A DNA stretch of 64,000 nucleotides, taken from positions 58,091,949 through 58,155,948 of the forward strand of contig CP136065.1 of NCBI GenBank assembly GCA_032622095.1, written 5' to 3'. The position numbers were made by a program, and so were the translations under genes. The DNA comes from Siphonodentalium dalli (lineage: Eukaryota > Mollusca > Scaphopoda > Gadilida > Siphonodentaliidae). Positions 43,221 to 55,200 of this stretch are shown here, piece by piece. Each line of letters opens with the position of its first letter. Within the stretch, counting starts at the first letter, position 1. The notes beneath the pieces are model-generated. The model was not told where the DNA came from. It saw only the letters and a program-made list of their open reading frames with translations, and did no database searches.

Positions 43221-43517
43221 CTGAATTTACTTAGGGGATAGTCATATAGTGTACTAAGTAAATTTTTCCCCTACTGGGAACCAGTAAATGATGGGATTAA
43301 AAATCAACACAGTTGTAAATTCTTAACAGTAACACATTTTATTTTTCATGCACCAGAGAAGGCAGCTCTACATATGATCCTTAACAGTTAACAATTCTGT
43401 CGGGGAGAAAAGTCAATGACATGATCGACATGAAATCAAACTAGTACCAACCCACCCCAGTCCGGTAGGGTACAGAACAGAGAGCGAAGAGTAGTGTTGT
43501 ATCAATATGACACCATG

Positions 43518-43775
43518 TTAACTCTTCAATGACTGGAGCATCCTGAAATTTTGCAAAAAACCCTGTGCCAATGCATTCTCTTATATATGCGAGGCTCCCA
43601 TAGGGAGCCTTACATATATAAGAGAATGCATTGGCCTAACAATATTTACCTTGAACTTGTAAGCCAGTGAATTCTCTTATATATGCAAGGCTCCCTATGG
43701 GAGACTCGCATATATAAGAGAATGCACTGGCACAGGATCTTTAATGCTGTGCAGCTCCCGTCGTGAAAGGGTTAA
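43518..43775 (+). mobile_element. TTAA double-hairpin element, family C, full length (258 bp)
   Basis: TTAACTCTTCAATGACTGGA to CCCGTCGTGAAAGGGTTAA; hairpins 43566-43634 and 43663-43731 with core GCGAGGCTCCCATAGGGAGC and GCAAGGCTCCCTATGGGAG. Confidence 0.92.
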
Positions 43776-44042
43776 AAGATAGAGCATCTCTTTGTGTAAG
43801 TTACAAAGTAAATATAATGCAATGATATTTCCTTTACAGATTCTTGTGCATAAAATAAACTAGAACAGTATTAATGTAGCTATTTTTCAAACTTTTTATT
43901 TTATCTAACTTTATCATAAGGCCTTTTTTTTTATAAAACTTGGTTGGCCAATTTTTTCTTCTCAAAGTTGGTTCGGTCGAAATAAAAATAAAAGGAAAAT
44001 TGCATTTTGAAACATCAAATTGTTTTAAATTGATGTACAGCT

Positions 44043-44442
44043 TTAACCCTTTACCCAACAGAAGGCCCCTGTGCCAATGCATTCTCTTATATATGCGAGT
44101 CGACCATAGGTCGCCTCGCATATAAAAGAGAATGCATTGGCTTAACACGTTAAAAATTATAAAATTGTTAAAGAATGTAAGAAAAAATGGTAAAAAGTGT
44201 TAAAAAAAGATTTTTTTTAGGCCAATGCATTCTCTTATATATGCGAGGCGACCTATGGTCGACTCGCATATATAAGAGAATGCATTGGCACAGGGCTAAC
44301 TGTAACTATCACAATGTGGTCAAGGAGCCGGTTCCAATGATATCCATATTTGTATGGTTTTATTGAGATAGACCGAAGATATTTTAGGCTGTTGAAGCTT
44401 TATTTGGCCGGTTTTGGCCGGTTTTGTTGGGTAAAGGGTTAA
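44043..44442 (+). mobile_element. TTAA double-hairpin element, family A, full length (400 bp)
   Basis: TTAACCCTTTACCCAACAGA to GTTGGGTAAAGGGTTAA; hairpins 44073-44141 and 44220-44288. Confidence 0.93.
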
Positions 44443-45895
44443 AACAAGGTTTTTTGGTTTTTGGTTCGGTCTGGTTCTGTTAACAAAGTTATTATCAAAT
44501 GACATAAGAAATAGATTATTAAATGTTTTCATGTAAAATTCACTCAAATTGGTATGTTAACAGAGTTTATTTAATACACTGATGTTGAGTCATATTCTTC
44601 AACATCAGAGAAAAAACTGTTTGTTGTGTCTGTGCAGAGTAACTGATACACGGAAAGAGATACTCTATCTAGACCATTATAAATTGTGTCAATTGTGGGA
44701 TTGACAGTTTAGTGGATATAATTAAAACTGAAATCACATACAACCCAGTCTGGCTGGAGAATTGTACAAGAAAAGTGGAAGAACATTGTGAAAGGTTCCA
44801 TTGAATCCCATTGACATCAACCAACCTAACACTGTTTACTACGAAAATGATTTAGATGGATTGAGTAGAAAAAGTGAACTAAATAGTTAAGAAATTAGAT
44901 AAGAATATTTTTTCAATTCTAGTATAAGCAGGAAAAGGTTCATTTGGAAATCACAATGACATGATTGGCAAAGAATTGAACTGAACGAATGCTATTAAAT
45001 ATGAAACTAAATGAGAGTTATTGAGATAATTCCTTGGGTGTTAAAAAAAACAAAAAAAAAACATGACAAAGCAACCACTATGGCTGTCTCTGTTTTAATA
45101 ATGCATTAGAGATGGTCCATGTCATCTGGGAAACTGTTACAAAATTATGCCCCAATTGATTTATACCAAAGATAAAACTATTATCTGTTTGTTTTCTGGA
45201 AAAGGAAGTGAAAACGCATGATATTTAACAATTTCTAAGCAATAATATTCCATAGGAATTTCTTTCGTGTCTGCAATTAATACAGCACGTTTACAAGCTG
45301 GAACTTTTTAGTAATTATCCACAAATCGAAATTTCCATATAGTATATACCCAAACTGTGAAGTGCACAGATAATAACCAATTCAGTGTAGGTATGGGAAT
45401 TCAACTTTGATATGCTTTGAGACTCGCTGAACAAACAATAAAATAATGCATATAAAGACGAAAAGCTCAAAATCAGAATAGAAACACATTCATTTGAACA
45501 AAGATTCATAAAAAAACTATCACTGAATCCAGATTCGATTAATATAAATTTGTTAAAATGCTAGCTAGCTAAGAAATCAATGTATTCCAATCTGCAGCAC
45601 AAACGTATAGAGATGAAGCTATGAAAATATAGACTTCTGAATTGCATCTAGTGTGATGGATACTATGCTGAACAATATCAACAGAAAGTCATATGAACAC
45701 ATCAACATATGTAAAATGATGGAGGGAGATAGCAGGCCTGGCATGTTCGAGGAGTGCAGGATGAAAGAATAACACATTCATTTGCTTGTTTCGATAGTTA
45801 ATCTCGTCGCTGCTATGACGTCCGTTAACTATTTATATGGATGTAAAAGTACCTTATTCTGTAAATGACAGACACACTATTTGTCTTGATGACTG
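44443..45895. other. AT-rich DNA without recognised genes
   Basis: I see no coding exon, RNA gene or defined element here except a short family D end at about 45855-45890 (AAATGACAGACACACTATTT). Confidence 0.5.
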
Positions 45896-45898
45896 ATA

Positions 45899-46260
45899 TT
45901 CAGGAGGGCAGTTGCACTCCTACTATATGAGTGTTCAGACAAATCCGTTGCATTGTGTTGAAATAGTAATACAGTCAATAACACTAAAGCATTTAGATGG
46001 CTGCGATGCATCTGTTATGTTGTATCCATTAATGCACACAACAGAGAGATTCCATTTTCAATGCAATGCAAACCCTAATGCATACCTTATACGGTAATTA
46101 TAAAGTGTTTGCATCCTGACGTTTCTTGATTTTAATTGATAAAAGATGGCGGCTGTCTGTGAAGCACTCCTGGAATTTGCAGAATGCCAGGCCTGAGATG
46201 ACAAGCTGACACAGGAAAAGTGACAAAGGACTCTTATTACAACCACATTTAAACTGATGA
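45899..46260 (+). repeat. Family L dispersed repeat
   Basis: GTGTTCAGACAAATCCGTTG, AGATGGCTGCGATGCATCTG and TTGATAAAAGATGGCGGC are shared with 58568-58746/61275-61350 and, reversed, with 25563-25800. Confidence 0.65.
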
Positions 46261-47475
46261 AATCAAGCAGTAGTGTCGATATAAACTCATTCTTTACAAA
46301 TTTCTATATAAATTTTTACTTTATGATTAATGCTGATAAATGTCTATATGGTTCAGTTTTTCTGAATAATGGTAGCGAATATCCTTGATTATGTGATGTC
46401 AATTGAATATATGTCAACAATGAGATTAGAAAATGTTTCTCAAATTCACTTTTATCCCGATTATTGTGCTATTTCCACCAGTTATCCCTGAAAATATTAT
46501 ATAAGGGAATCAGAAAAAAGACTCAGCATTTAACCTATATTCTCAATTTGCTCCATATGCTTCTATTTGTTTATGTCAAAATTCCATATATTATGAAGAA
46601 AAGAGACACTGATTAATAATCAAACTTAGAAATTAAAACTAAATGATGAATGAATATATTATAGCAAATCTGAAAAATTATGCAGTAGAAGGCACAACGA
46701 GAAATGAAATGAAGTAAAATAATATTCAGCTGTTAGCAAGGGATGGGGGGAACAATGAAATTTTTGACATTTAAACGTACAGGCAAATGAAACGAGCTCT
46801 AGTGCACAATATTATGATGCATGAAATTTCAAGGTACATGTCAATCGACATCATGGCTCTATCATTTTGCTTTTTTTTCTTCTGCCGTATGTACACAATC
46901 ACAAAACAGTAACATGACAAACAAAATGATAACAATTAATTGCACTTTTAACCCTTGTCAGCACGGATCAATTTTTTGATGAACATATCTGAACTCCTGA
47001 GAAATACTATTGAATAACTGTATCCTTCAAATAATATCATTAATCCAGATTTTTTTCAATTTTAAAGCTGCACAAACAGTGTGTAAAAGTACAGCCCAAT
47101 AATATACACTGTTAATACTATAAGATTTTAAACCAATTTTTTTTTCGTTGTGAAACAATGGTTGATATGTAAGCATGTGTACACATCAATTTGAACTTAG
47201 CACATTTAGCATTCTGAGATATGAAAGCTTTGGTAGAACAATATAGCAGATATTAAACTATTTATTTGCTGAAGATATATATAACGCTTACTTTGAAAAT
47301 GTAAGCCATTCTGTTGTTTTTTCTTGGTATATTATAGGAAATAGTTTCGTGTTTAAACCCAAGCTCTCAGAACAAACAAATAGGTTCAGTATTATACCAT
47401 TTTAGTTTTTAAACAAAGTGTATTGCAGCTACATGAGTGATTTCTGCAACAGACAAGCACATACATACAGCTGAT
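46261..47475. other. AT-rich DNA without recognised genes
   Basis: No exon-like open frame, RNA gene or repeat boundary recognised. Confidence 0.5.
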
Positions 47476-47720
47476 TTAACCCTCTATATACTAAATACTC
47501 ATCGATGAGTAGTTATCCCTTAGGAAATGTTCTGATAAGTTCAACAAACGACCTGTTTGTTGAACTTATTATCTGAACATTTTCCCTCTAATAAATTGGA
47601 CTCCTTCTGCACTTACATTGTCTGTCGTTTTCCTGAACACCCTTCCAGCTGTATATAGACCATTCCAATGTAAACTTTTATAACTGAGTGGGAGAATCCA
47701 TTCAGTATAGAAAGGGTTAA
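47476..47720. mobile_element. TTAA family F element, full length (245 bp)
   Basis: TTAACCCTCTATATACTAAA to TATAGAAAGGGTTAA. Inner pair AAGTTCAACAAACG / TTTGTTGAACTTATTATC and CTTTTATAACTGAGTGGGAG. Confidence 0.92.
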
Positions 47721-48442
47721 CACAACTGTCAAAATGATAACCATATGCAGTATGAAGGATAGAAGCATCTCGGCTATTTCTACATAATTACAGAGGTGAA
47801 ACATAATTATATATATGTCTATATACATACTCACGGCAAGTATTTATAAATAATAATAAATAAAAATAATCTCTCATATTTTATAAACTCACAAGTCTTG
47901 TCTCGAGGTTTTTACGGTTGAAGAAAACTGAATTGTATTTGGAGAAATTTTAACATAATTAAGAAAGTTTAATTGACGATACTGTAACTGGGACATATCT
48001 CATTTTTTACATATTTTAAATATAAACTGCTTCAATATCCTTCCATTGTAACTTCCATGGAAATATTTCTATTTTTATAGGAGTAAATGATATTTATTTA
48101 TACATGCACAACCCCTTCTATTTTACAAGCCTGTCCGCAGCTACATGTACTGTCAAGGCAAACCACAACAAGGAAGTATTATTTTCAGCAGAATTTGACA
48201 TTCAATGCATGTTTATGACTTTTGACATCTGAAAACACTCTGACGAGCAATACGTTTGGGAAATGTTTACATATTAAGTTGGTATACGCTTGTATGATCA
48301 GAAATATAAGTCATAAATGAAGAACGGACCATTCCAGTTTATAAATTTTGAACTTAATTTGGGAATCTATCCAGTAAAGAAGGTGTTAAGCTTTTACTAA
48401 CTGATATACTGAATGTCATACTCAACACAGTCCTTTTACAAA

Positions 48443-48799
48443 TTAAGATGCATAACACGAATTAACGCTCACAAATTACTATTTCCTTGGCTTCGGGGGT
48501 AAAAAATATTTGATTTGTGTGGAGGAACCCACCCATTAAAGTTCAGAGTGATCAGATATCGATGTTTGAAATCTATTATTTTTCACCACTGATAATATTT
48601 GACAAAACCTGCAAAATTTCGTTGAACAAAATGTTGATAAATAACAGGTTTTGGGCAATTTTTTACTATAGTTGACTGTGGTTAGCGTTATTTTGGGGAA
48701 ATTACTCGATTCCGATAACTGAAGCAGCATTTAAAAAAATGTTGTTGTTGTTGTTATCTGATGATATGGGGATCACCAAATCGGATTGAGTACCTTTAA
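48443..48799 (-). mobile_element. Family H element, reverse, ~357 bp
   Basis: TTAAGATGCATAACACGAAT to CGGATTGAGTACCTTTAA with ACTATAGTTGACTGTGGTTA inside; part of the interior is missing. Confidence 0.85.
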
Positions 48800-49131
48800 A
48801 GTACTGAGAACACCTTTAAGTTGCTGAACTTTGTATATTTGGCTAATTACACTTGCTATTAAGATATATAAGATCATGAGACTTGTGAGTTCTTCAATTA
48901 TAAAAGTTGCTAATATTCTCCACTTTTTTTTGCATATAAATTTGAACGATCAGAGCATATCACAATGAACTCTAATGGACAATGTAAAATGATTAAGCAG
49001 CTTCTTCATTCCTCGTAAAAATATAAAAATATTGGCAATTTGTAACAATACTATGCTTCTAGCAGTTCACTTTCGGCAGAACAATATCCATTGGCAATTA
49101 ATATTGGCCATTTCTCAGCTTGTCTCCGTAA

Positions 49132-49211
49132 TCACCTAAGCTGTGCACAGTCCGTCTGACTCGCCACCTATTTGAGTATCCTCGCTATAGATTCCTAGAC
49201 TCCTCCTTCTC
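49132..49211 (-). CDS. Probable SORBS terminal exon (stop codon formed by T|GA, then 3' untranslated)
   Basis: On the minus strand a good acceptor (TGTCTCTATATTTCAG) is followed by GAGAAGGAGGAG. Joined to the final T of the SH3-3 exon it gives TGA, so the protein would end YVKAV-stop, matching the family habit of ending within a few residues of SH3-3. The right border of the exon in the 3' direction is not visible; the left coordinate given is nominal. Confidence 0.5.
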
Positions 49212-52200
49212 CTGAAATATAGAGACAATAAAATTTATAGACTCACATCTAGATATGTGATTAAATTATACAGCTCCGTATCACAAGAAATCCAGCCACA
49301 ACTGTCTTTGTACATCACGGTCATTAAAAGTATGTTTGAACACTAAAATTTAAACTCATAGATGCAATCAAGCTGTGGAACTTGAAACAGGATGCTGGTT
49401 GCTTGAAATCATATCATGTGATGTTGCACGCAGGCCGTTTGTTGAACTTAATATCTGAACATTTCACGCCAATGAAAATTAATCCTTCTACACTTGTATT
49501 ATCTTTTCGCATGTCTGTCTTCTGCAAAAATTATCCTGAACATCTCTCAATTGAATAATCGACTGTTCCATGTATAGGTTTATAACTGAATGGGAGAATT
49601 CATTCAGTGAAAAAACATAACTCACACAGCAGTGAACAGTGAACAGTGAACAGTATAGAATTCAATGGTCTGTTGTTTCGACATGAGCCAAGAGGACCGT
49701 GTCAAAATTATGTGTTGGTTTTGACAATAAATATAGAAATTTCTCCAGATTCCATTCATATCTCTTTTCAAATTTCAGCAAATCTTTTATTTAACACTTT
49801 TTACCATTTTTCTTACATTCTTTAACAATTTTATAATTTTTAATGTGTTAAGCCAATGCATTCTCTTATATATGCGAGGCGACCTATGGTCGACTCGCAT
49901 ATATAAGAGAATGCATTGGCACAGGGCCGTTCTGTTGGGTAAAGGGTTAAAACAATTTTAACAATCTCAAAGCTGTGACCATCGTCAATGTTGCATTTTT
50001 ATGCCTCAGAGAAATCACACTTCTTTTCCCATTTTTTGGACATCATATTGACAGAGCATAAAATTCTGACTAAATTCATAAATTTTCAGCACTTGAAATT
50101 GTTCAAGTTTCTACACTGCCAGTATACTTACACACTGCTTTGACATAATTCCCAGGAAATGTTCCGAACATTCCGGTTCTTGCTGATGTTCCGACAAACC
50201 AGCCATCGTCACATTTCTCCATCACAAACACTTCATCTCCCTCCTTTAGTTCTAACTCATCTTCATTCAATGGTTTATATGTATACTGTGCAAAAAATCT
50301 GTTGGTAAATACAAACAAAATGTTATCAATCGGTTTATAACAAGATCACTGCAGCATTCCATCCACAGAAGACAATATTATGATAACATTTATAATATCT
50401 CAATGAGAAATTGAAACATACATCAAACTGCAAAACTAAAAATAATCTCAACAGAAATTGCAGTGGGTTGAAATAAAACTATATATAACAGAAAAATGTT
50501 CCATATAAAGTTATAAACACTGTATAAAGGCACAAAAGAATTAGACATTCGTTTCTCATACCCTTTGGTATGCTCTTGATTTCTTGTGAAGATTTATTCT
50601 CATGATTTTCCACTAAAACCAAACTTTTGGACATGCAGTGAAAATAACTTTTGTTATCCTGTGACAGGAAAATCTTTTCTGTTGGTATCCATTTTGGCAG
50701 CCAGACAAGACATACAAAGCATAATTTTTTAGCCTTGACAAGTAGTATAAAATACGAGTGTCACACAATTGCAATAAAAAAAATGCCTGCCACAATACAA
50801 TTTTGGAAAACAATTGCCTGAGAAACGAAACAGTTAAATTTGTTAGGATTAATATAAATGAAAAATAAAACTTGTGGGCATTAAATTTCAAATGTAACAA
50901 TAAAATATGATTTGACGACCAAAATAATCTTATCACAAAGTCATTTTAAGTTGACAAATAATAACACCTAAGTAAAATCTCTGCAAAATTACTCTTGGTA
51001 TTAGTATGAAAGCAATATAGGTTGTGAGAAATGTCCCCAAAAGCGTGAAAATATTGACTTTTGGCAATAAATAATGTGTAGTTGATATACCTGTGGCAAT
51101 TTAAAGTAAGGGTTTCCCGACAAAGCCTAATATTTTCAATTGGGGAAAAACTTTAGAAATTATGAACAATAGGTGTAGGGCCCGACGAATCAGCAATTTC
51201 AACATCGAATCGAATCTCGAATCGAATCATAATGATTCGAAATCGAATCAAATCTCGAATCAAATCTTTTTCAAACACTTCAGTAGATTCGCGGTACCAA
51301 TCAGTGGGAGGTATATGTACAAGCAAAAATGGGGGCAAATATCCGATGATTTTATAATTTAAGTGAGATAACTCAGATCACGAAGGAGGTTTATTAAACT
51401 TAATTTATATGAGATGATATGAACAATATTTAATCACAGTTTAAAACAGTGTAATATATGAGAATGGCACATCATTTCATAGTTTGTGCAACTATGCGTG
51501 GTTGAAGTTCGTGAAAAGTAAGCAATTTGGAACTTTGGAGTCAATGGAGTCTGATTCGAGTCAATGCAAACGCAAACTCTTCTGCGCATGTATGCTTCAC
51601 TCTGTCTTGCACAGCAGACATGCGCGATATCAATATTGTGCATTGTACAGGCATTATAGTATCCCAACTTGGGCCTGTCCGTCGGAAGCTGAATGGACAA
51701 CAATATTCCATTTCCCGGATAACATATATGCTGTTTAAAGATGTTGGTCGGATTTGGAGACGACATAATGGAGCCCAAAATGTTTATTTAATATATCTAT
51801 ATCGTTTTAAATTTAAAATTAAAAATATATATATTATTTGATTGAGCTGTGTAATGCAATATAGGCTTTTCTGGTAAGAATTTCAGATACCGACATACAA
51901 ATATGTCCCACAAGAAATTCACTTACTTCAGCAGCTGGGGCCGGACTATAGTGTGGCATTGCTGGTTTTATGTGGTGGAGGAAACCACGTGTGTGCTACG
52001 ATTACGGTACAACCGTGATGAACATGCGAACCATCACAGACCTACCTGCAGCTTGCACGAGTTGCACCAACCTTCCACGAGTAACCAGCGCTGGGACTCG
52101 GAGGCCAATATATATATGAGCAGTGAGCTATTGGGCAACTTACCCTGTACACATTGGACCACAGAGGTCCCATCTGCAGGTGTTCGCGGAAGGCGACTCG

Positions 52201-55200
52201 GGTTCAGTATTGGGGACATAATGGACAATTATTATAGATAATGCAGTCTATTCCCGGTGATAAAGGATTTGTATATAACAATTCGAAATATCCCGAATCA
52301 CCCGACCACTTTCGAATCGAATCGGAACGTAAGATTCTAAATCGAATCGAATCTCGAAGCTTCATCGGGCCCTAAATAGGTGTTGCATCATATGAGTTTA
52401 AATTTATAATTATTACAATATTATGCTAAAGTCCCCGGTCCCTTTCCATTAGGAAATTTGCCCCAAAGAGTCTTATACAGTAATGCCCTAAATAATCGAC
52501 ACCTTAACCACAGCAGAATTATGGGTAACTTTTTAGTCGGCAATATGGTTTGTTGCCATTCATCAGAAAGCTCTCAGTGAGAGCTTTCCGATGAATGGCA
52601 ACAAGCCATATTTCCGACTAAATCCTGAAAAATTACCCATTATTCTTCTGTGGTTAAGGAGTCGATTATTTAGGACATTACTGTAATTGTAAATATATAG
52701 AGAAGATAGAAACAAGCATTTTAACAATGAAACTCAGTGTAATCAAAAAGTTTAAAGGTACTCAATCCGATTCGATGGTTCCCATATCATCAGATTCCCA
52801 CAACAACAACAACATTTTTTGAAATACCGCTTCAGTTACCAGAATTGATTAATTGCCCAAAATAATGCTAACCACAGTCAACTATAGAATAAAATTTCCC
52901 AAAAACCTGTTATTTATCACCATTTTGTTCAACGAAATTTGGCTGGTTTGTCAAATATCTGACACACAAAAGCCACTTGATATTAGAGTTATCTATCTTC
53001 ATCTGCAAATTGGTCCGAGACCGTCTTCTCGTTGACTTTTTACCAGGCCACTAAAAAGTGATGGTGGTGAAAAATAATATATTTCGAAAATTTATATCTG
53101 ATTACTCTGAGCTTTGATTGTTGGGTTCCTCGACTCAAATCAAATATTTTTTACTCCCAAAGCCAAAGAAATAGTAATTTGTGAGCGTTAGTTCGGAATA
53201 TGCATCTTTAATGAATGTATTTCTTAGATTGCTTATTCATAAAAAGGAAGAGAAGTCCTTCTTTTGTTCATAAAACAAGAGATTTTCAGTGCATTGGAAT
53301 TTCAGTGTCAGAAATTGCGATAAATCTGAATATTTGTCGTTGCCTAAAAATATCTCTGCAAGCAAAAATTGGAGATAGCTTATAAAATGTTAACGAAAGC
53401 AAAAGTTGAGGCAGTGTAATATGGTGAAGGCCATATAAAATGGAAGAAAAAGCACACAAAGACGTGAGTGGCATGTTGATATGTGAATAGCGATTGAGTT
53501 ATTATCAATCGACAGAATATTTTATAAAAATGTTTCAGCTATCATACCTTCCAGGGCATCTTCTACAAATATAAATATCAACAAAACATGATAATATACT
53601 GTCAGTGCAAGTAAAGTAATCTAGAATATTAGGTCCCCAGGATATCAACTGAGGAAAAAGAATATAAAACTGCGGGAAAATATAATTACACAGGTATCCA
53701 ATTAACCCTTTAATGATTAGATCTGCGATGGTGCAGCATTAAAGACCATGTGCCAGCTGTGCATATTCCTTTATATGCGAGTCTCCCAGAGGGAGCCTCG
53801 CATATATAAGAGCATGTACTAGCTTACAAGATTAAGTTAAATATTGTTAGGCCAATACATTCTCTTATATATAAATGCAAGGTGCCCTTATATGTAAGAG
53901 AATGCATTGGCACAGGGTTTTCACAAAATTTCAGGAAGCTCCAGTCATGGAAGGGTTAAGGATGGGTCAGATCAAAAAAAATTATGTCGGAAAAGGAGAA
54001 ATAACTCTAAAAAGAAATATTTTTTCTGTATCATGATCTATGTTGCTTTGTAAAAATAACCTCCCAGAATAAAATCTAAACATGCCTATTAATAAATGAA
54101 TGGGAAAAACACTTGTGTTTCTCTGTTGTTTGCTTATATTATCAGAAAATCCCCACAAATTAAGAATTTACTATTCCATGTATACTGTTAGAACCCAATG
54201 GGGGGATACCATTCAGGAATCAAATGAATAAATTATAAAAAAAATCATAATGCCATTATCTGATCTATATTTGTGAATGTCTATCTTTCTTTATGTCTGT
54301 CTGTCCGCTATAGAAATTAACGAGATACAATCTAGAGGGCTCCAAAGGGGTCTAACAGTGGTAGTTTTTTAAGAGGAAGATAATGGTGCAGGACAAAAAG
54401 TGACGTTTTCGGAGTGAGGGATGGAAAAGAGGAAAGCAAATTTGATGAACTTTTATTTTGTCGACGATTTCAACCATATAGATATGGTCATTTTCATGAT
54501 ACAGGGAATCTTATGGCATGGTTTAAACTTAAAGATATCGATTCATGAAGTGAGGATTAGGGGATTGTACTTACCAAAGGCAAAATTTTTATATTTCCAC
54601 TAAACCTATATAAAAACACCCCCATGGTGCAGTTCAAATTTTTCGAAGTGATGCATCCAGGTCAGGGATGGGGTTGGATTGTCGCCAATTTCACCAACAT
54701 TATATATTTTCATCACCATTATACAAGGTATTTGTATAATAGTGTACTTAAAATTTTGCTAACGGTGCCATCTGAGTTGGGATGGAGGTTGGGGCACCAT
54801 AATTTAGGATATAGGTTACTCTTTGGCATTGATAACGAATACAGAACTATTCAGCCAATTCATATGTATATTTGTTAACCGATAGAAAACATATGAGAAG
54901 ATTTGGTTACTTGTAACCCAGGAAACGCAAGTTACCCATGGTAATTTCTTATAAACATACCCTGCTAGTTACTTATAAACAACTCATGATCACATGCATG
55001 AAATCTCTTTGTGAAAGGTCGTTAGCAGTTGAATCATTTATGCTACTATCACTCACCGTTTTAATATGAAATCATCATCTATTGCCTTTTCATCAGGTTT
55101 CGCTTTGGACACAACATTAACATTTAGCGGTGGCGCCGAGCGCACAGTAGGTGATTGACTAGGTTTTATTGTTTCTCGTGGAGACAAAGTCTGTTTGTTT

